From an uncultured Oscillospiraceae bacterium (GTDB taxonomy: Bacteria > Bacillota > Clostridia > Oscillospirales > Oscillospiraceae): a DNA stretch of 10,468 nucleotides. The stretch spans positions 1 through 10,468 of the forward strand of contig CAJOFI010000057.1 in NCBI GenBank assembly GCA_905233595.1. The letters are read 5' to 3'. The notes under the pieces were generated by a model, which did not search any database, was not told the DNA's origin, and saw nothing but the letters and a program-made list of their open reading frames with translations. Positions 1 to 7,025 of this stretch are shown here, one piece after another (within the stretch, counting starts at the first letter, position 1; the number at the start of each line of letters is the position of its first letter). The position numbers were made by a program, and so were the translations under genes.

Positions 1-948
1 CACGGCTCCACCATGGAGGACGGAGCGGGCAATCTCTGGCACACGGCCACAATGCGCATCAGCAGGAACCACGACTTTGAGCGCCGCGTCGGAATTTGGC
101 CCGCGGGCTTTGACGCGGACGGCGAGCTCTTCTGCAACCAGCGCTACGGCGACTGGCCCATGGCCGTCTCCGGGGGGAAGGACGATCCCTGGCGCGATCC
201 CGCCTGGATGCTGCTGAGCGTCGGAAAGGCCGCCTGCGCCTCCTCCGCTCTGCCAGGGAACGAGGCGGTCAGGGCCACGGAAGAAAACGTGCAGACCTGG
301 TGGCGCGCTTCTTCCAACAGCCGGGAGGAGTGGCTGACGGTGGATCTGGGCAAGGCGTTCGACGTTCATGCCGTGCAGATCAATTTTGCCGACGACAAGC
401 TCGACGTTCCCTGCCCCGGCGAGATCCGCCCCGGCTCCCAGGCGCGGTATATCGAGGAAAACGACTCCGTGACCCAGTGGAAGTTAGAGGGCTCCCTTGA
501 CGGTGAAAACTGGTTCGTGGTCGAGGACAAGTCCGAAGCGGCCACCGATCTGAGCCACGATCTGATCCTCCGCGAGGAGGGCTTTGCCGCCCGGTATCTG
601 CGCCTGAGCAATATGGCGCTGCCCTATGGGCAGAACCCCTGCGTCTCCGGTCTGCGCGCGTTCGGCCTGGGCGACGGGGAAAAGCCGACGGTTCCGGCCT
701 TTACAGCCGAGCGCGTCAGCGCTCTTGACATGCTGGTTCGCATCGCCCCGCAGGAGAACACCCTGGGCTATAACATTCTCTTTGGCAGCAGCCCGGAGAA
801 GCTCTATCACAGCTATATGGTCTTTGGCTCAGGGGAGACCCGCGTCGGCGCACTGATTGAGGGGCGCAGCTACTGCGTCCGGGTGGACGCCTTCAATGAA
901 AACGGGATCACGGAAGGCACCTGTGTCGAGCTGAAAGAGAAGGACTGA
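1..948 (+). CDS. GH43-type glycoside hydrolase, C-terminal part with F5/8C and FN3 modules (5' end outside window)
   Basis: The reading frame is open from base 1, and the residues before the first Met (HGST) fit the domain, so the gene starts upstream and Met at 13 is not its start. Numbered from base 1, residues 1 to about 55 carry HGSTMEDGAGNLWHTATMRI and a WPAGFDADG stretch, which I recognise as the end of a GH43-like beta-propeller catalytic domain. Residues about 75-222 form an F5/8 type C (discoidin-like) module with EEWLTVDLGKAFDVHAVQI, WKLEGSLDGENW and ARYLRLSN. Residues about 228-315 look like a fibronectin type III module ending in YCVRVDAFNENGITEG. Such modules usually bind carbohydrate or act as spacers. 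GH43 enzymes cleave arabinan, xylan or galactan side chains, but the catalytic residues are outside the window, so the substrate is unknown. The GH42 gene downstream suggests a plant-glycan locus. No clear terminator follows; a bulged GC hairpin at about 973-1001 lacks a T-run. Confidence 0.8.
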   Translation, partial: HGSTMEDGAGNLWHTATMRISRNHDFERRVGIWPAGFDADGELFCNQRYGDWPMAVSGGKDDPWRDPAWMLLSVGKAACASSALPGNEAVRATEENVQTWWRASSNSREEWLTVDLGKAFDVHAVQINFADDKLDVPCPGEIRPGSQARYIEENDSVTQWKLEGSLDGENWFVVEDKSEAATDLSHDLILREEGFAARYLRLSNMALPYGQNPCVSGLRAFGLGDGEKPTVPAFTAERVSALDMLVRIAPQENTLGYNILFGSSPEKLYHSYMVFGSGETRVGALIEGRSYCVRVDAFNENGITEGTCVELKEKD

Positions 949-1014
949 GAAGACAGGAGCACAGCTCGAAGACGCAGCGCCGGAGCTTTCGCCCCGGCTG
1001 CGGAAAGAGAGTGC

Positions 1015-1043
1015 TTGCGCGTAATAGAAAAGTGTAGTAGTAT
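1015..1043 (+). promoter_or_regulatory. Possible sigma-A promoter for the GH42 gene
   Basis: TTGCGC (1015-1020) and TAGTAT (1038-1043) are separated by 17 bp, inside a noticeably AT-rich patch between GC-rich genes. TATAGT at 1041-1046 is an alternative -10 but gives a 20-bp spacer. The match is only moderate. Transcription from here would leave a leader of about 130 nt containing the hairpins at 1079-1133. Confidence 0.35.
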
Positions 1044-1078
1044 AGTAAACAGCTCCAAAAAAACGCAGGTCCGGTGAT

Positions 1079-1145
1079 GCGCCGAGTGATTTTGCCTCAG
1101 ACCGAAGGGCAAAAAACTCCGGCGCGGCGCCGGGTAGGTGTTTTT
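1079..1145 (+). promoter_or_regulatory. Structured leader with alternative hairpins upstream of GH42
   Basis: GCGCCGAGT (1079-1087) can pair with ACTCCGGCGC (1116-1125, one bulged C). This encloses a second stem, TTTTGCC (1090-1096) with GGCAAAA (1108-1114), and an 11-nt loop. Downstream, CCGGCG (1119-1124) and CGCCGG (1128-1133) form a competing hairpin that uses the 3' arm of the first. TTTTT follows at 1141-1145, but 7 nt after the hairpin, which is far for an intrinsic terminator. The layout resembles an attenuator or riboswitch, but I recognise no known class. Confidence 0.35.
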
Positions 1146-1180
1146 CGAGATGCCCTGTAGAAAACCGTAAGGAGAAAGCT

Positions 1181-3173
1181 ATGCAGCTACAAAATTACCA
1201 TTGGAAAAGCTATACCCTCGGCGTGTGCTATTACCCGGAGCACTGGCCGAAGGCCATGTGGCGTGACGACCTCCGCCGCATGAAGGAGGCGGGGATCTCC
1301 ACCGTGCGCGTCGCGGAATTCGCGTGGGCGATCTTTGAGCCGCGCGCTTTGCCTGGAGGAGGGGATCGAGGTCATCTTCGGCACCCCCACCGCGACGCCC
1401 CCGGCCTGGCTGACGGAAAAGTACCCCGAGGCGCTCAACGCGCTCAAAGACGGTACGCTTCTCCGGCACGGCGCGCGGCGACATTATAACTACAACTCTC
1501 CCGTGTACCGCCGCCTCTCGGCACGGATCGTCGAGCAGCTCGCGCGGCACTACGGGCAGCACCCCGCGATCGTGGGCTGGCAGATCGACAATGAGCTCAA
1601 CTGCGAGACGGACGAGTTTTATTCCGAGGCGGACAGCGACGCCTTCCGCGCCTTCGTGAAGAACAAATACGGCACCCTCGACGCGCTCAACGAGGCCTGG
1701 GGCACCGTGCTCTGGAGCGAGACTTATACCGACTGGAGCCAGATCCATTGCCCGCGCCCCGTGCTCAACGGGGGCTATAATCCGCATTTTCTGCTGGATT
1801 ACTCCCGCTTCGTGTCGGAAAGCTGCATTTCCTTTGTCAGGCAGCAGGCGGACATCCTGCGCAAATACAAAAAGCCCGGGGACTTCATCACCACCAACGG
1901 GCTTTTCGAGAACCTCGACAACCACCGCCTGCAAAACGAGGCGCTGGACGTTTACACCTACGACTCCTATCCGGGCTTTGCCTTTGAGCTGGACAAAAGC
2001 CCGAAGACCTCGACCGATCTCAACGACCGCAAGTGGTCGCGCAACCTGATCGAAACGCGCTCCGTCTGCCCGCACTTTGGCATCATGGAGCAGCAGTCCG
2101 GCGGGGGCGGCTGGGTCAACCGCATGGAAATGCCCGCGCCGAGGCCGGGGCAGCTTACGCTGTGGGCGATGCAGTCGGTTGCCCAGGGCGCGGACTTCAT
2201 CTCCTTCTTCCGCTGGCGCACCTGCTCCTTCGGCACGGAGATGTACTGGCACGGGATCCTCGACTACGATAACCGCGACAACCGCAAGCTCCGGGAGCTC
2301 AGGGACTTCGCCCGGCTCCTGCGCACCCTCGACCCCGTCTGCGGGGCGGAGAACGTCGCCGCGTTTGCGCTGCTCAAGGACTACGACAACGAGTGGGACG
2401 CGCGGCTGGACGCTTTCCACCGCAGATTCAAGAAGCACTCCGAGGCGGAGATCTTCGCGGCGTCCGAGCTGACGCATACGCCCTATGACGCGGTGTATAT
2501 CAGCGACGAAACCGATGCGCGCGAGCTGGCAAAGTACCCGGTCGCCCTTTATCCGCACCCGGTCATTATGACCGAGAAGCGCTCGGCCATGCTGCGGGAC
2601 TATGTGGAAAACGGCGGCACGCTGATCGTCGGCTGCCGCGCGGGGCTGAAGGATGCGCACGGGCAGGCGTTCATGCTGCCCCAGCCGGGGCTTTTGCGGG
2701 AGCTCACGGGGACGGACGTCCGAGACTTCACCTTCACCAGCCCCAACGAGGAAAATGACCCCGGCACGCCCGTCTGGAACGATATCCTCACCCCGCTGGA
2801 GGGCACGAGGGTACTCGATACTTACAGGACGAGCTACTACGCGGGCGAAGCCTGCCTCACGGAACACAGGCTCGGCAAGGGGCGCGTCCTGCACCTGGGC
2901 AGCGCCTTTTCCCGGGAAAGCGTGCAAAGGCTGTTTGGCTATACCGGCATCCTCGAGCCGTTCTCGGCCTGGGTCATGGCGCCCGAGGGCGTCGAGCTGG
3001 TCGTGCGGGAAAAGGATGGGCGCCGATTCCTGTTCGCGCTCAATTTCCAGCAGGAGGAACAGAGAATCACGCTGAAAAAGCCGTCCGTCCTGCTCTGCAC
3101 GGGAGAGCGCGCGGAGGGAGCCGTCACCCTGCCGCCCTTCGCAACGGCGGTTTACGAGCTGAGCGGAGACTGA
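1181..3173 (+). pseudogene. GH42 beta-galactosidase, disrupted by internal deletion and frameshift
   Basis: A good AAGGAG site (1169-1174) precedes ATG 1181. The first part reads [22 protein letters not shown] and [14 protein letters not shown], the N-terminal strands of a GH42 TIM barrel. After IFEPR (about 1343) the frame goes wrong, and the GH42 sequence resumes one frame over with [23 protein letters not shown], open to TGA 3171-3173. The 12 or so residues normally found here (roughly EGxFxFxxFDR) are missing, so this is a deletion of 3n+2 nt rather than a one-base slip. The rest is intact: the acid/base Glu of WQIDNE (GAG 1593-1595), the nucleophile Glu of FGIMEQQSGGGGW (GAG 2088-2090), then the trimerisation-like middle domain and the small C-terminal beta domain. 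The family normally has about 650-690 residues, which fits 51 + 612 plus the gap. It would hydrolyse beta-galactosides in the cytoplasm if intact. A read or assembly error is possible. The GH42 family call is firm, and loss of function is an inference. Confidence 0.85.
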
Positions 3174-3192
3174 GGCCGTTCATCCAAAAGCA

Positions 3193-3247
3193 GCACAGGG
3201 CAGAGCCGGGAGCGTTCCCGACTCTGCCCTGTGCCTTATTCGTTTTT
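3193..3247 (+). terminator. Strong hairpin terminator after GH42, possibly bidirectional
   Basis: GCACAGGGCAGAG (3193-3205) pairs with CTCTGCCCTGTGC (3222-3234). After one C-A mismatch the stem continues with CGGGA/TCCCG and a 4-nt loop. A T-rich tail with TTTTT at 3243-3247 follows. On the minus strand the hairpin is followed by a short TTTT, so it may also stop the convergent lipoprotein operon. Confidence 0.85.
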
Positions 3248-3255
3248 GATGGACG

Positions 3256-3284
3256 CCGGGCTGAATTTGTAAAAAGCAGCCCGG
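3256..3284. repeat. Inverted repeat between convergent genes
   Basis: CCGGGCTG (3256-3263) and CAGCCCGG (3277-3284) form a perfect 8-bp stem with a 13-nt loop. There is no T-run on either side, so it is a secondary hairpin rather than a clear terminator. It lies between the GH42 terminator and the lipoprotein stop codon. I see no gene in 3174-3351. Confidence 0.4.
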
Positions 3285-3351
3285 AAAGCCCCGTCTTACT
3301 GCGCTTCCCGGAGAAGGCACAGGCCGGCATAGAGCGGGGGAGAGCCCGGCG

Positions 3352-4380
3352 TCAATACCGGTCAAAGTACGCATCATCCCGCGCCCAGTGGGCGTAGAGG
3401 CTCAGCTCCTCCTCCGGCGCGACCTCGGCACAGGGCTGCCCCTGGGCGTCGATGATCCGTTCGCCGCTGTCGCCATAGCCGGTGAAGAAGCCCTCGAACA
3501 CGAAGCCGGGCAGGGCGGGCACCTCGACGGGCGCTTCAAGAACCCCGTTGCGCGCGGTGATCTCCGCCTCGGGCAGGAGCGCATCGCCGGGTATCAGCTC
3601 CTCGCTCCCGGCGCTGAAATAGGCGCGGCTCTCCGTCAGATCGAACATGCCGCAGCGCCCGTCCTCCAGCCGGAGGCAGGGCACGAAGTCCCGCACGGGC
3701 TCCTCGCCCTGCCAGATGCGGCAGGCGTAGATGCGCAGGTCGTACTGCCCGCTGACATCGTGCGTCCCCGCGATCGTCATGTCCGTGTGCTGGCGGGAGA
3801 AGAGGAAGAGGTGCTGCTCCACCGGTTCGGTAAAGCCGGGCAGGATCGTGCCGTGCACAACGTCGGGATAGAAGTAGTCCCCCGGGCGGAGCCAGGCCAC
3901 GGTGCGCTCGGCGGAGTCCTCCGTCTGGCTGTAATGGACGCCTGTGGCGGTGTAGAAGCTCGCGGCGTTGCCCTGGGCCAGATGATAGCCCGCCTCCATG
4001 TACAGATGGGATTCCCGGCTGAAGCAGCCGAAGAACCAGGTGTCCTTCACCTGGAAGCCCGAGGTGCACTCAAAGTCCAGATAGAAGCGCGTGTCGTTGG
4101 TGGGGCTCACGCCGCTGTCCACGTAGGTCTGGCTGTCCAGTGTGGAGTTCGTGCACGCCGCGTAGTCCAGCAGCGCGTAGCCCTCCGGCAGGGGATCGAG
4201 CCTGAGGCGGATGCGCGTGAAAACGTCCGGCGCGGGCGAAGGGGTCGGCGCGGGCGTGGGCGATGGCGCGGGCGTCTCCGGGGCGGGCGTCTCCGTCACC
4301 GCCGCCGTGGCGCTCGGCTGCTGCCCGCAGGCGGAGAGCAGCAGAAGCAGCAGCGTCAGCAGGGCAAGGGCTTTTTTCAT
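3352..4380 (-). CDS. Surface lipoprotein with LamG-like domain and C-terminal InlB-type B-repeat
   Basis: The start at 4380 is set by the SD GGGGAGG (4386-4392) and by the signal sequence that follows. The product has 342 residues. Residues 1-18 are a lipoprotein signal peptide (two Lys, a Leu run, lipobox LSAC, lipidated Cys18). Residues about 20-51 are a Pro/Thr/Ala/Ser linker. The middle domain starts YALLDYAACTNSTLDSQTYV, continues DSGVSPTNDTRFYLDF and ends LRIYACRIWQGEEPVRDFVP, a degenerate form of the YIESTGTQYIDTG ... KIYSCKIYDxxxLVRDFVPC domain common in surface and tail-like proteins of gut Firmicutes, probably a concanavalin/LamG-like jelly roll. The C-terminus (about residues 290-335, GFVFEGFFTG ... 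ELSLYAHW) is an InlB B-repeat (Flg_new family). It would sit on the outer face of the membrane and may bind a ligand; no enzymatic motif was seen. It begins 14 nt after the M32 stop codon, so it is the last gene of that operon. Confidence 0.8.
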   Translation of the reverse strand: MKKALALLTLLLLLLSACGQQPSATAAVTETPAPETPAPSPTPAPTPSPAPDVFTRIRLRLDPLPEGYALLDYAACTNSTLDSQTYVDSGVSPTNDTRFYLDFECTSGFQVKDTWFFGCFSRESHLYMEAGYHLAQGNAASFYTATGVHYSQTEDSAERTVAWLRPGDYFYPDVVHGTILPGFTEPVEQHLFLFSRQHTDMTIAGTHDVSGQYDLRIYACRIWQGEEPVRDFVPCLRLEDGRCGMFDLTESRAYFSAGSEELIPGDALLPEAEITARNGVLEAPVEVPALPGFVFEGFFTGYGDSGERIIDAQGQPCAEVAPEEELSLYAHWARDDAYFDRY

Positions 4381-4394
4381 GCAAACCTCCCCGA

Positions 4395-5900
4395 TCACAG
4401 CGCGTAGATCTTCTTGAACTTCTCCTCGAGATAATCGAGGTAGTAGTTCACGTTCAGGCTCTCGCCGGTGATGGCGCGGATCCACTCGTCCGGCGTCATG
4501 CGCGAGGCGATGGAGAAGACGCGCTCTGTCAGCCAGTCGCGCAGCTTCGCCAGGTCCCCGGCGGCGATGGCGGCGTATACGTCGAAATCCTTCTGCATCG
4601 CGCGCAGGATCTGCGCGCCGTAGGCGTTTCCGAGGGCGTAGGAGGGGAAGTAGCCGAAGCTGCCCGTCCAGTGCACGTCCTGCAGGCAGCCCTGCGCGTC
4701 GTCCGGCACCTCGACGCCGAGATAGTCCCTGTATTTCTGCTTCCAGAGCGCCGGGATCTCGTCCACCTCGATCTCGCCGTTTACGAAAGCCTTCTCCAGC
4801 TCGTAGCGCACGAGGATGTGCAGGCAGTAGCTCAGCTCGTCCGCGTCCACGCGGATGAGCCCCGGATGGGCGAGGTTCACCGCCTCGTACAGCTCCCGCT
4901 CGCTCACGTCGTCAAAGACGCCGCCGGAGAGCTCGCGCAGCTTCGGCGCGACGAAGCGGATGAATTCCTCACTGCGCCCGACGATGTTCTCAAAGAAGCG
5001 GGAGATGCACTCGTGCATCGCGGCGCTCATGTTGTCGGCGCAGTGGTTGTCGTAGAGCTCCTTCGGCTCGTTCTGCATGAAGAGGGCGTGACCGCCCTCG
5101 TGCAGGGTGGAGAAGACGTTGGAGATGAAGTTATCCTCAAAATAGTGCGTCGTCACGCGCACGTCGTTTGCGCCGTAGTGGTCGGTGAAGGGGTGCTCGG
5201 TGGTCATGAGCACGAGCGCGCTCTCGCGAAGACCCTCGAGCCGCAGCAGATAGCGGGACATGGCCTCCTGCTGCGCGATCGGCACCGGGCGGCTCAGAAA
5301 GTCCGAGCGGATGGGCTTGCCCTCCTTCTGAATGCGCCGCAGCAGCGGGACGATGCGCGCTTTGAGCGCGTCGAAGAAGGCGTCAAGCTGCTTGATGCTG
5401 CCGCCCTTCTCGTAATCGTCCAGGCAGGTGTCGTAATACGTCGCCTTCTTCTCATCCCGCAGGTCGATCTCCTGCCGGGTGTAGCCGATGAGCGCGGCGA
5501 GGGAATCGCGGAAGAGGGAGAAATCGTCCGACCTCTTCGCCGCGAGCCAGTCCCCATAGGCGCGGCTTGCAGCGGCGTCCATCTCATAGGAGAGCTTCGC
5601 GGAGAGATTCTTTCCGCGTTGGTAACGGTCATACAGGTGCTCGACGGCCTTCTTCTGCACCGGCGTCAAGCCCTCGCCGTCCTCGTGCAGTGCTTCAAGC
5701 AGCGTCTGATACGCCTTCGCGTGGCTCAGCCTGTGCAGGTGCTTTCCGAGGATCGCCATGTCCGCCCCGGCGAGGGGGATGCCCTCCTCCGGCGCGCAGC
5801 ACTCCATGTCAAACTGCACCTTGCGCAGACAGCGCTCGTAGACCTCGATCTCGTCTAAAAGCTTTGAGAGCTTCTTCCATCTCTGCTCGTTCGTCATCAT
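4395..5900 (-). CDS. M32 family carboxypeptidase (carboxypeptidase Taq-like metallopeptidase)
   Basis: The product has 501 residues, the usual M32 length. It removes C-terminal residues from peptides in the cytoplasm using one bound metal ion. The motif HEGGH lies at residues 267-271 (bases 5088-5102) inside DNFISNVFSTLHEGGHALF: the two His are metal ligands and Glu268 is the catalytic base. The third ligand is Glu297 in HECISRFFENIVGRS, the family's HESQSR-type motif with two substitutions. The other M32 hallmarks, DVRVTTHYFEDN just upstream and HWTGSFGYFPSYALGNAYGAQ near the C-terminus, are present. The start could be either of two adjacent Met codons (5900 or 5897); an AAAGGAAAG site lies about 6 nt upstream. 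It follows nth by 28 nt and precedes the lipoprotein gene by 14 nt, so all three are probably one transcript. No signal peptide is seen. The family call is firm; its peptide specificity cannot be read from the sequence. Confidence 0.94.
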   Translation of the reverse strand: MMTNEQRWKKLSKLLDEIEVYERCLRKVQFDMECCAPEEGIPLAGADMAILGKHLHRLSHAKAYQTLLEALHEDGEGLTPVQKKAVEHLYDRYQRGKNLSAKLSYEMDAAASRAYGDWLAAKRSDDFSLFRDSLAALIGYTRQEIDLRDEKKATYYDTCLDDYEKGGSIKQLDAFFDALKARIVPLLRRIQKEGKPIRSDFLSRPVPIAQQEAMSRYLLRLEGLRESALVLMTTEHPFTDHYGANDVRVTTHYFEDNFISNVFSTLHEGGHALFMQNEPKELYDNHCADNMSAAMHECISRFFENIVGRSEEFIRFVAPKLRELSGGVFDDVSERELYEAVNLAHPGLIRVDADELSYCLHILVRYELEKAFVNGEIEVDEIPALWKQKYRDYLGVEVPDDAQGCLQDVHWTGSFGYFPSYALGNAYGAQILRAMQKDFDVYAAIAAGDLAKLRDWLTERVFSIASRMTPDEWIRAITGESLNVNYYLDYLEEKFKKIYAL

Positions 5901-5928
5901 AAATTGCTTTCCTTTCCGAATCGTCGAA

Positions 5929-6564
5929 TCAGCCCGAAAAATGCTGACACAGGTGCTTGACGCAGCAGACCTCGCAGTTTGGCCTGCGCGCGTCGCAGAC
6001 GGCTCTGCCGTGCAGCACGATGCAGTGGCAGAAGTCGGAGGAGTGCTCCGGCGGGAGGATTTTTCTGAGCGCCATCTCGATCTTCACCGGCTCCTTGAGA
6101 CCGTCCACCAGCCCCATGCGGTTCGAGAGCCGGATGCAGTGCGTGTCCACCACGGTCGAGCCGGGCACGCGGTAGACGTCCCCCAGGATGAGGTTTGCCG
6201 TCTTGCGCCCCACGCCGGGCAGGGCGACGAGCTCCTCCATCGTGTCGGGCACGCGGCCGCCGTGCTTTTCCAGCAGCACCTGCGCGCAGGCGACGATGTC
6301 CCGCGCCTTGGCGCGGAAGAAGCCGCAGGAATGGACGCAGCGCTCGACCTCCGCGACGTCGGCCTCCGCGAAGCTCTCGAGCGTCGGGAAGCGGGCAAAG
6401 AGCGCGGGCGTGATCTGGTTGACGCGCTCGTCGGTGCACTGCGCGGCGAGGCGCACGGAGAAGAGCAGCTCGTAAGCCTTCTCATAATCCAGCGTGCACT
6501 GCGCCTCCGGGTATTCCAAGAGCAGCAAGCGCACGATTTCGTTGACCTGTTCCTGCGTTCTCAT
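5929..6564 (-). CDS. nth: Endonuclease III (DNA glycosylase/AP lyase)
   Basis: The 211-residue product matches the usual length of bacterial Nth. It removes oxidised pyrimidines from DNA and cuts the abasic site by beta-elimination (base excision repair). The helix-hairpin-helix LPGVGRKTANLIL spans residues 115-127 with the catalytic Lys121. The catalytic Asp140 is in VDTHCIRLSNRMG. The C-terminal [4Fe-4S] cluster is complete: Cys190-x6-Cys197-x2-Cys200-x5-Cys206. The start at 6564 is supported by AAAGGAG (6574-6580) 9 nt upstream. A consensus-like promoter lies at 6598-6626. It is the first gene of the operon with the M32 peptidase and the lipoprotein. No obvious functional link joins the three, so co-transcription may be incidental. 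Confidence 0.96.
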   Translation of the reverse strand: MRTQEQVNEIVRLLLLEYPEAQCTLDYEKAYELLFSVRLAAQCTDERVNQITPALFARFPTLESFAEADVAEVERCVHSCGFFRAKARDIVACAQVLLEKHGGRVPDTMEELVALPGVGRKTANLILGDVYRVPGSTVVDTHCIRLSNRMGLVDGLKEPVKIEMALRKILPPEHSSDFCHCIVLHGRAVCDARRPNCEVCCVKHLCQHFSG

Positions 6565-6597
6565 GGGGAACTTCTCCTTTTTTCTTTCGTCTTAAAC

Positions 6598-6626
6598 ATT
6601 GTAACGGAAAGCCGATGGATTTTCAA
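6598..6626 (-). promoter_or_regulatory. Sigma-A promoter of the nth operon
   Basis: Read on the minus strand, TTGAAA (6626-6621) and TACAAT (6603-6598) are separated by exactly 17 bp. Transcription would start near 6591, giving a leader of about 27 nt before nth with the AAAGGAG site. The -35 box ends 14 bp from the repeat element at 6641-6749. Confidence 0.75.
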
Positions 6627-6640
6627 CCGCCAAAGTGATT

Positions 6641-6749
6641 AAGGAACTGTGCAGAAATAAATTGTGCAAAGATGGCGTAGGATTTTTCGCCTGTAGCGAG
6701 GCGGAAAATCGCAGGAATACTTTGTGTATTTCAAGAGGAACACTTCCTA
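6641..6749. repeat. Dispersed inverted-repeat element, copy 1 (degenerate ends)
   Basis: This copy shares with 8458-8590 a core that includes the exact 13-mer ATACTTTGTGTAT (6717-6729), a preceding CGCAGG, and GGATTTTT before the central hairpin. The central hairpin pairs 6681-6692 with 6699-6710 (12 bp including one T-G, 6-nt loop GTAGCG). The ends AGGAA-C-TGT (6642-6650) and ACA-C-TTCCT (6740-6748) pair imperfectly. There is no ORF inside, so it cannot encode its own mobility. It lies between the divergent nth and RNA/DUF4342 promoters. It resembles a MITE or other small palindromic repeat family. Confidence 0.65.
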
Positions 6750-6768
6750 AAATGTTTACAAATCGGAC

Positions 6769-6796
6769 TTGAAAAACAGAGGATTGCGCCTATAAT
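6769..6796 (+). promoter_or_regulatory. Sigma-A promoter for the structured RNA and DUF4342 gene
   Basis: TTGAAA (6769-6774) and a perfect TATAAT (6791-6796) are 16 bp apart. This is the best promoter in the window. The expected start is near 6803, about 220 nt upstream of the DUF4342 start codon, leaving a long leader filled by the structured RNA. Confidence 0.75.
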
Positions 6797-6986
6797 GAAC
6801 ATCGGGTGGTGAGATCGATCGAGGGCTCGGTTGATCTCGCCGCCAGACGAAAAGTTTGGCAGCGAATGAGTCTTTGGATCATTCGCCCGATGTTCATTGC
6901 AAGGATGATCTGGCAAAAACAGCCCTGCTGCCATGCTGCGCGGCGCGTCGAAAAGCTTTTGGGCTTTTCGGCATCAGATGATCCTT
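6797..6986 (+). ncRNA. Candidate structured RNA in the leader of the DUF4342 gene (raiA-like architecture possible)
   Basis: Nested pairings fill the region. P1: TGAACATCGGG (6796-6806) with CCCGATGTTCA (6886-6896). P2: GAGATCGATC (6811-6820) with GGTTGATCTC (6829-6838). P3: GCCAGAC (6842-6848) with GTTTGGC (6854-6860), loop GAAAA. P4: GCGAATGA (6862-6869) with TCATTCGC (6879-6886). A second domain is closed by AAGGATGATCTG (6901-6912) with CAGATGATCCTT (6975-6986, one mismatch) and contains GTCGAAAAG (6947-6955) with CTTTTCGGC (6964-6972). The P2 loop AGGGCT (6822-6827) is complementary to AGCCCT (6921-6926), a possible 6-bp pseudoknot joining the domains. No intrinsic terminator separates it from DUF4342, so it may be a leader, or an independent RNA that is processed. 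Size and complexity suggest a class such as raiA, but this is a guess. No protein-coding signal is seen here. Confidence 0.6.
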
Positions 6987-7025
6987 ATTATGGAAGCAAT
7001 CAAAATACGGAAAGGAGCGTAAGCT

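Noticed and set aside
1179..2927. 582-residue minus-strand ORF antisense to the GH42 gene
   Set aside because: It is rich in Arg, Val, Gly and Pro with no recognisable domain, and mirrors a real GH42 frame; such ORFs arise from GC-biased third positions.
3388..4407. 339-residue plus-strand ORF antisense to the lipoprotein
   Set aside because: It ends in Arg/Gly repeats that mirror the Pro-rich linker of the lipoprotein; no domain.
4263..5858. 531-residue plus-strand ORF antisense to the M32 peptidase
   Set aside because: The opposite strand encodes a complete M32 protein with HEGGH and other motifs; the plus-strand product has low-complexity Val/Leu/Arg composition and no ribosome site.
5941..6642. 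233-residue plus-strand ORF antisense to nth
   Set aside because: nth on the other strand has all catalytic and cluster residues; this frame is its shadow and runs through the nth promoter.
6791..6986. T-box or other common riboswitch in the DUF4342 leader
   Set aside because: GGGTGGT at 6804 recalls a T-box element, but there is no Stem I specifier layout, no terminator, and the downstream gene is not amino-acid related.
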